Below, in pieces: positions 61,713 to 64,000 of a stretch of 64,000 nt of DNA. The DNA comes from JAXGXT01 sp040772665. Its GTDB lineage: Bacteria > Bacillota > Clostridia > Lachnospirales > Anaerotignaceae. The position numbers and the translations under genes are program-made. Positions within the stretch are counted from its first letter, which is position 1; every line of letters begins with the position of its first letter. The stretch lies in contig JAXGXT010000004.1 of NCBI GenBank assembly GCA_040772665.1, positions 186,001 to 250,000 on the forward strand. The letters are read 5' to 3'. The notes below the pieces were generated by a model. It did no database searches. It was not told the DNA's origin and saw nothing but the letters and a program-made list of their open reading frames with translations.

Positions 61713-62720
61713 ATGAAAAAATATATTTATAGTTTTTTAATTTATTGTGTGTTTACTCTTCTTCTTTTGCCTGTTGTTTTGCTTAACTATACACAAAAAA
61801 CTCAGGCGGCACAGGTTATTACAACAAAAAACAATGAGGTTCTTTGGGAAGAAACAAAAATCCCTGCCTCGGCAAATTCCACAGAAAATTCTCCTGCGGA
61901 AAACCCTACAGAAGAAAACCTTTCAACAGGAGAAAAAACACCTTTGGAGGAATATATAATAGGTGTGGTTGCGGCGGAAATGCCTGCTCTTTTTAACATA
62001 GAAGCACTGCGTGCCCAGGCTGTTGCCGCAAGAACATATGCCATAAACCAAATGCAAAGCAATAACTTAAGCCTTGAAGATATGATTTCAGGCGACGGTC
62101 AGGCATATATAACTCTGGAGGAAATGAAAAACAGATGGGGAAACAGCTTTGAAACATATTATAAAAAAATAGAAACAGCTGTGCTTTCAACTGCACAGGA
62201 AATAATGGTGTATGATGATGAGCCTATACTGGCTGTTTTTCATGCAATAAGCTGTGGAAAAACAGAAACTGCCGAAAATGTATGGAGCAGTCCAAAGCCA
62301 TATTTAAAAAGTGTTGAAAGCCCAATGGACGAAAAAGCCGCAGAGTTTAGCCATGAAATAACCATCTCTTCCAACATAGTTGCAGGGCTTTTGCAAAAAG
62401 CTAAACCTGATTTAAAACTTTATGACGGAAGCCTTAAAGAGCAGATGCAGGTTATAGACAGAACAGAGGCTGGCTATGTAAACACCATGCAAATCGGAAA
62501 CCTTGTTTTTACAGGCAGGGAAGTTCGTGAAGCTTTAGGTCTTAGAAGCTGTGATTTTACCATTACACAAAATGGAGATGAAATGACTTTTAAAACGGAA
62601 GGTTATGGCCATGGAGCAGGAATGAGCCAGTATGGCGCAAACTTTATGGCGGAAGAGGGAAAAGGATATAAAGAAATTTTAGAATATTATTATTCCGGAA
62701 TATGGTTTGAAAAAATTTAA
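61713..62720 (+). CDS. spoIID: Stage II sporulation protein D (lytic transglycosylase)
   Basis: The 335-residue protein has an N-terminal membrane anchor (about residues 7-27), a Ser/Thr/Glu-rich linker and the SpoIID/LytB domain with the catalytic Glu in VVAAEMPALFNIEALRAQAVAARTYA (Glu89), ending GYGHGAGMSQYGA. SpoIID degrades peptidoglycan during forespore engulfment. It is followed by spoIIQ, as in many clostridia. Confidence 0.92.
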   Translation: MKKYIYSFLIYCVFTLLLLPVVLLNYTQKTQAAQVITTKNNEVLWEETKIPASANSTENSPAENPTEENLSTGEKTPLEEYIIGVVAAEMPALFNIEALRAQAVAARTYAINQMQSNNLSLEDMISGDGQAYITLEEMKNRWGNSFETYYKKIETAVLSTAQEIMVYDDEPILAVFHAISCGKTETAENVWSSPKPYLKSVESPMDEKAAEFSHEITISSNIVAGLLQKAKPDLKLYDGSLKEQMQVIDRTEAGYVNTMQIGNLVFTGREVREALGLRSCDFTITQNGDEMTFKTEGYGHGAGMSQYGANFMAEEGKGYKEILEYYYSGIWFEKI

Positions 62721-62776
62721 ATAAGTGTATAAACCCTTTGCCAAAAGTCAATAATATTGGCGGAGGTGTTAATAAA

Positions 62777-63541
62777 ATGAAGATTAAAAAGTTCAATAAA
62801 AAAGAATATCTTGCAGTTGCGGCAAGCTTTGTGTTGGTTGCTGTTGTTGGCGTTGGTCTTTCGGCGGCACTTGGTGATAAAGAGCCGCAAATCAGCACTT
62901 TGCCAAACAACAACACAGCGGCAAATCCGCCTGCAAACGAGGCACAGGTTGTAGATTCCAACAAAAACGCACCAAATAAACTTGATGAGGTTGATAAACC
63001 AAAGGAAAATGATATTAAAGAGCCGGTTAAGCAGATAACAAACGAAGAGCAGCAAAAAGAGCTTGATAATAAAAGCGATGATAAAACAGTCTTTGAAGAT
63101 GAATTTGATGAAGTTGCGTTAATGGAGAATGAAATTACATTTGCATGGCCTCTTAAGGGAGAAATTGCCCTTAACTTCTCAACAGACAAAACTGTTTTTG
63201 ACCCTACACTTGAGCAGTTTAGAACAAACGACGCAGTTTGTATACTTGCAGACCAAGGGTCAGATGTGCGTGCCGCAGGGGACGGAACAGTGGCAAAAAT
63301 ATTTACTGATTATGAAAAAGGTGTAACAGTTGTAATAAATCACAGGGACGGTTGGAGCACTACATACAGCCAGCTTAATGAAGAAGCGGCTGTAAAGGTA
63401 GGAGAGGCCGTTGAAAAAGGGCAAAAAATAGGTGAGGTGGCTAAACCAACTAAGTTTTCATCAGCTCTTGGCCCGCACCTTGAATTTAAACTGAATCAGG
63501 GTGAGTTTGCTGTAAACCCAAGTGTTGCAATTAATGAATAG
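62777..63541 (+). CDS. spoIIQ: Stage II sporulation protein SpoIIQ-like, degenerate LytM domain
   Basis: The 254-residue protein has one membrane segment (about residues 11-32), an acidic disordered linker and a C-terminal M23/LytM fold. Zinc ligands are mostly lost. The first motif position is Phe148 (FRTND), the YxHL-type position reads YSQL, and the HxH motif reads HLE (His234, Glu236). SpoIIQ forms the forespore side of the engulfment channel with SpoIIIAH. I chose the ATG at 62777 with GGAGGTG upstream. It lies 57 bp after spoIID. Confidence 0.85.
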   Translation: MKIKKFNKKEYLAVAASFVLVAVVGVGLSAALGDKEPQISTLPNNNTAANPPANEAQVVDSNKNAPNKLDEVDKPKENDIKEPVKQITNEEQQKELDNKSDDKTVFEDEFDEVALMENEITFAWPLKGEIALNFSTDKTVFDPTLEQFRTNDAVCILADQGSDVRAAGDGTVAKIFTDYEKGVTVVINHRDGWSTTYSQLNEEAAVKVGEAVEKGQKIGEVAKPTKFSSALGPHLEFKLNQGEFAVNPSVAINE

Positions 63542-63570
63542 AAGAAAATATTAAAGACTTTTAACTATAT

Positions 63571-63637
63571 AAAAAATGCGTTTCTTAAAACAAATAGCCA
63601 TCTGCTATTAAAGGTTTTTTAGAAACGCATTTTTTTA
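63571..63637. terminator. Bidirectional terminator after spoIIQ
   Basis: AAAAAATGCGTTTCT pairs with AGAAACGCATTTTTTT; an inner hairpin (AATAGC..GCTATT) sits in the loop. It lies between convergent spoIIQ and the flavin reductase gene. Confidence 0.85.
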
Positions 63638-63651
63638 TTTAAATGGTGTTA

Positions 63652-64000
63652 TTACTTTTTCTTTTTTTTCTGCACAGAAAAACCGAACTTGCCTAAACTT
63701 TTTCCAAGCCCGAAATATTCCCCGTGGCTGTAGCAAATAGGTTTTGTTTGGTTAAAGTGAAATTTTCCGCTTTCAGACATATATTTTTTGCTTACACTTA
63801 TAGACACAACTTCTCCAAGAAACATATCATGGGTTCCAAGATGTATAATATCTTTAACCTTACACTCTATGTTTACAGGGCTTTCGCAGATTATAGGCGC
63901 ACTTATCTTTTCCCCTTGCTTTGGTGTCAGACGCATTTCTTTGAATTTATCAATATCACGTCCGCTTTTTACTCCGCAAAAATCACAAGCATATGCCAAG
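63652..64000 (-). CDS. Flavin reductase family protein, 5' part outside the window
   Basis: About 115 C-terminal residues are visible. They include CGVKSGRDIDKFKEMRLTP, ICESPVNIECKVKDIIHLG, DMFLGEVVSISV and YFGLGKSLGKFGFSV. These match the FMN-binding split-barrel flavin reductases. The frame is open to the window edge, so the gene is cut and the start is unseen. The C-terminus ends in a lysine run. Confidence 0.85.
   Translation of the reverse strand, partial: LAYACDFCGVKSGRDIDKFKEMRLTPKQGEKISAPIICESPVNIECKVKDIIHLGTHDMFLGEVVSISVSKKYMSESGKFHFNQTKPICYSHGEYFGLGKSLGKFGFSVQKKKKK

Overview
This window looks like the replication-origin region of a low-GC, endospore-forming anaerobe of the class Clostridia, probably near Lachnospirales (the family is inference from gene content). 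The evidence is the order gyrA-gyrB-recF-S4-dnaN-dnaA | rpmH-rnpA-yidD-yidC-jag-mnmE-mnmG-rsmG, two ParB-type genes with parS sites, the sporulation genes spoIID and spoIIQ, a Re-citrate-synthase-like gene beside isocitrate dehydrogenase, a superoxide reductase, a CoA-transferase, and AGGAGG ribosome binding sites with frequent TTG/GTG starts.

Layout. 1-4600: partial giant surface adhesin (vWA plus Cna-B repeats) on the minus strand. 4.8-11.7 kb: minus-strand metabolic and regulatory genes (metY, LysR, MarR, thioesterase, two acyltransferase-like genes, ketopantoate-reductase-like gene). 12-25 kb: mainly plus strand, rpsF-ssb-rpsR, noc, argS, parA-parB, a DUF4446 gene, serS, a NusG-II gene and a Gx transporter gene; a second thioesterase and an alpha/beta-hydrolase-like gene are on the minus strand. 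25-32.6 kb: sppA, CoA-transferase, feoA-feoB-cysteine-rich protein, aminotransferase. 32.9-43.2 kb: the minus-strand replication block ending at dnaA. 43.2-43.6 kb: oriC. 43.6-51.7 kb: plus-strand rpmH to rsmG, then desulfoferrodoxin. 52.4-55.5 kb: a small phage-tail-fibre-like cassette with a divergent XRE repressor. 55.6-58.1 kb: subtilase and small proteins of sporulation type. 58.5-63.5 kb: Re-citrate synthase/luxS/isocitrate dehydrogenase operon, spoIID, spoIIQ. 63.65 kb to the edge: partial flavin reductase.

The most striking feature is a very dense family of intergenic repeats: about 22 core units at 12 loci plus one degenerate locus. Each unit is a string of short palindromes (P1 GGGGC..GCCCC, P2 CAAGGGTTTCACCCTTG, P3 ACCGCAT..ATGCGGT, P4 CCGCTTTTTTCAAAAAGCGG, P5 TTGGGCAAAGCCCAA). 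Units differ by paired compensatory changes, carry swappable internal cassettes, form tandem arrays, and in 10 of 13 loci point their P5 end at the stop codon of a neighbouring gene. One subfamily (19389-19562, 23751-24042, 26616-26907) has 16-bp terminal inverted repeats. Each of its three copies lies between two copies of a locus-specific stem-loop (19, 22-25 and 28 nt), as if the element had inserted at a hairpin and duplicated the whole hairpin. No transposase or other candidate mobiliser is in the window. This is my best candidate for an undescribed system.

Limits: all calls are from reading sequence and translations. No database search, folding program or alignment was run. No tRNA, rRNA, CRISPR array or classical riboswitch was recognised.
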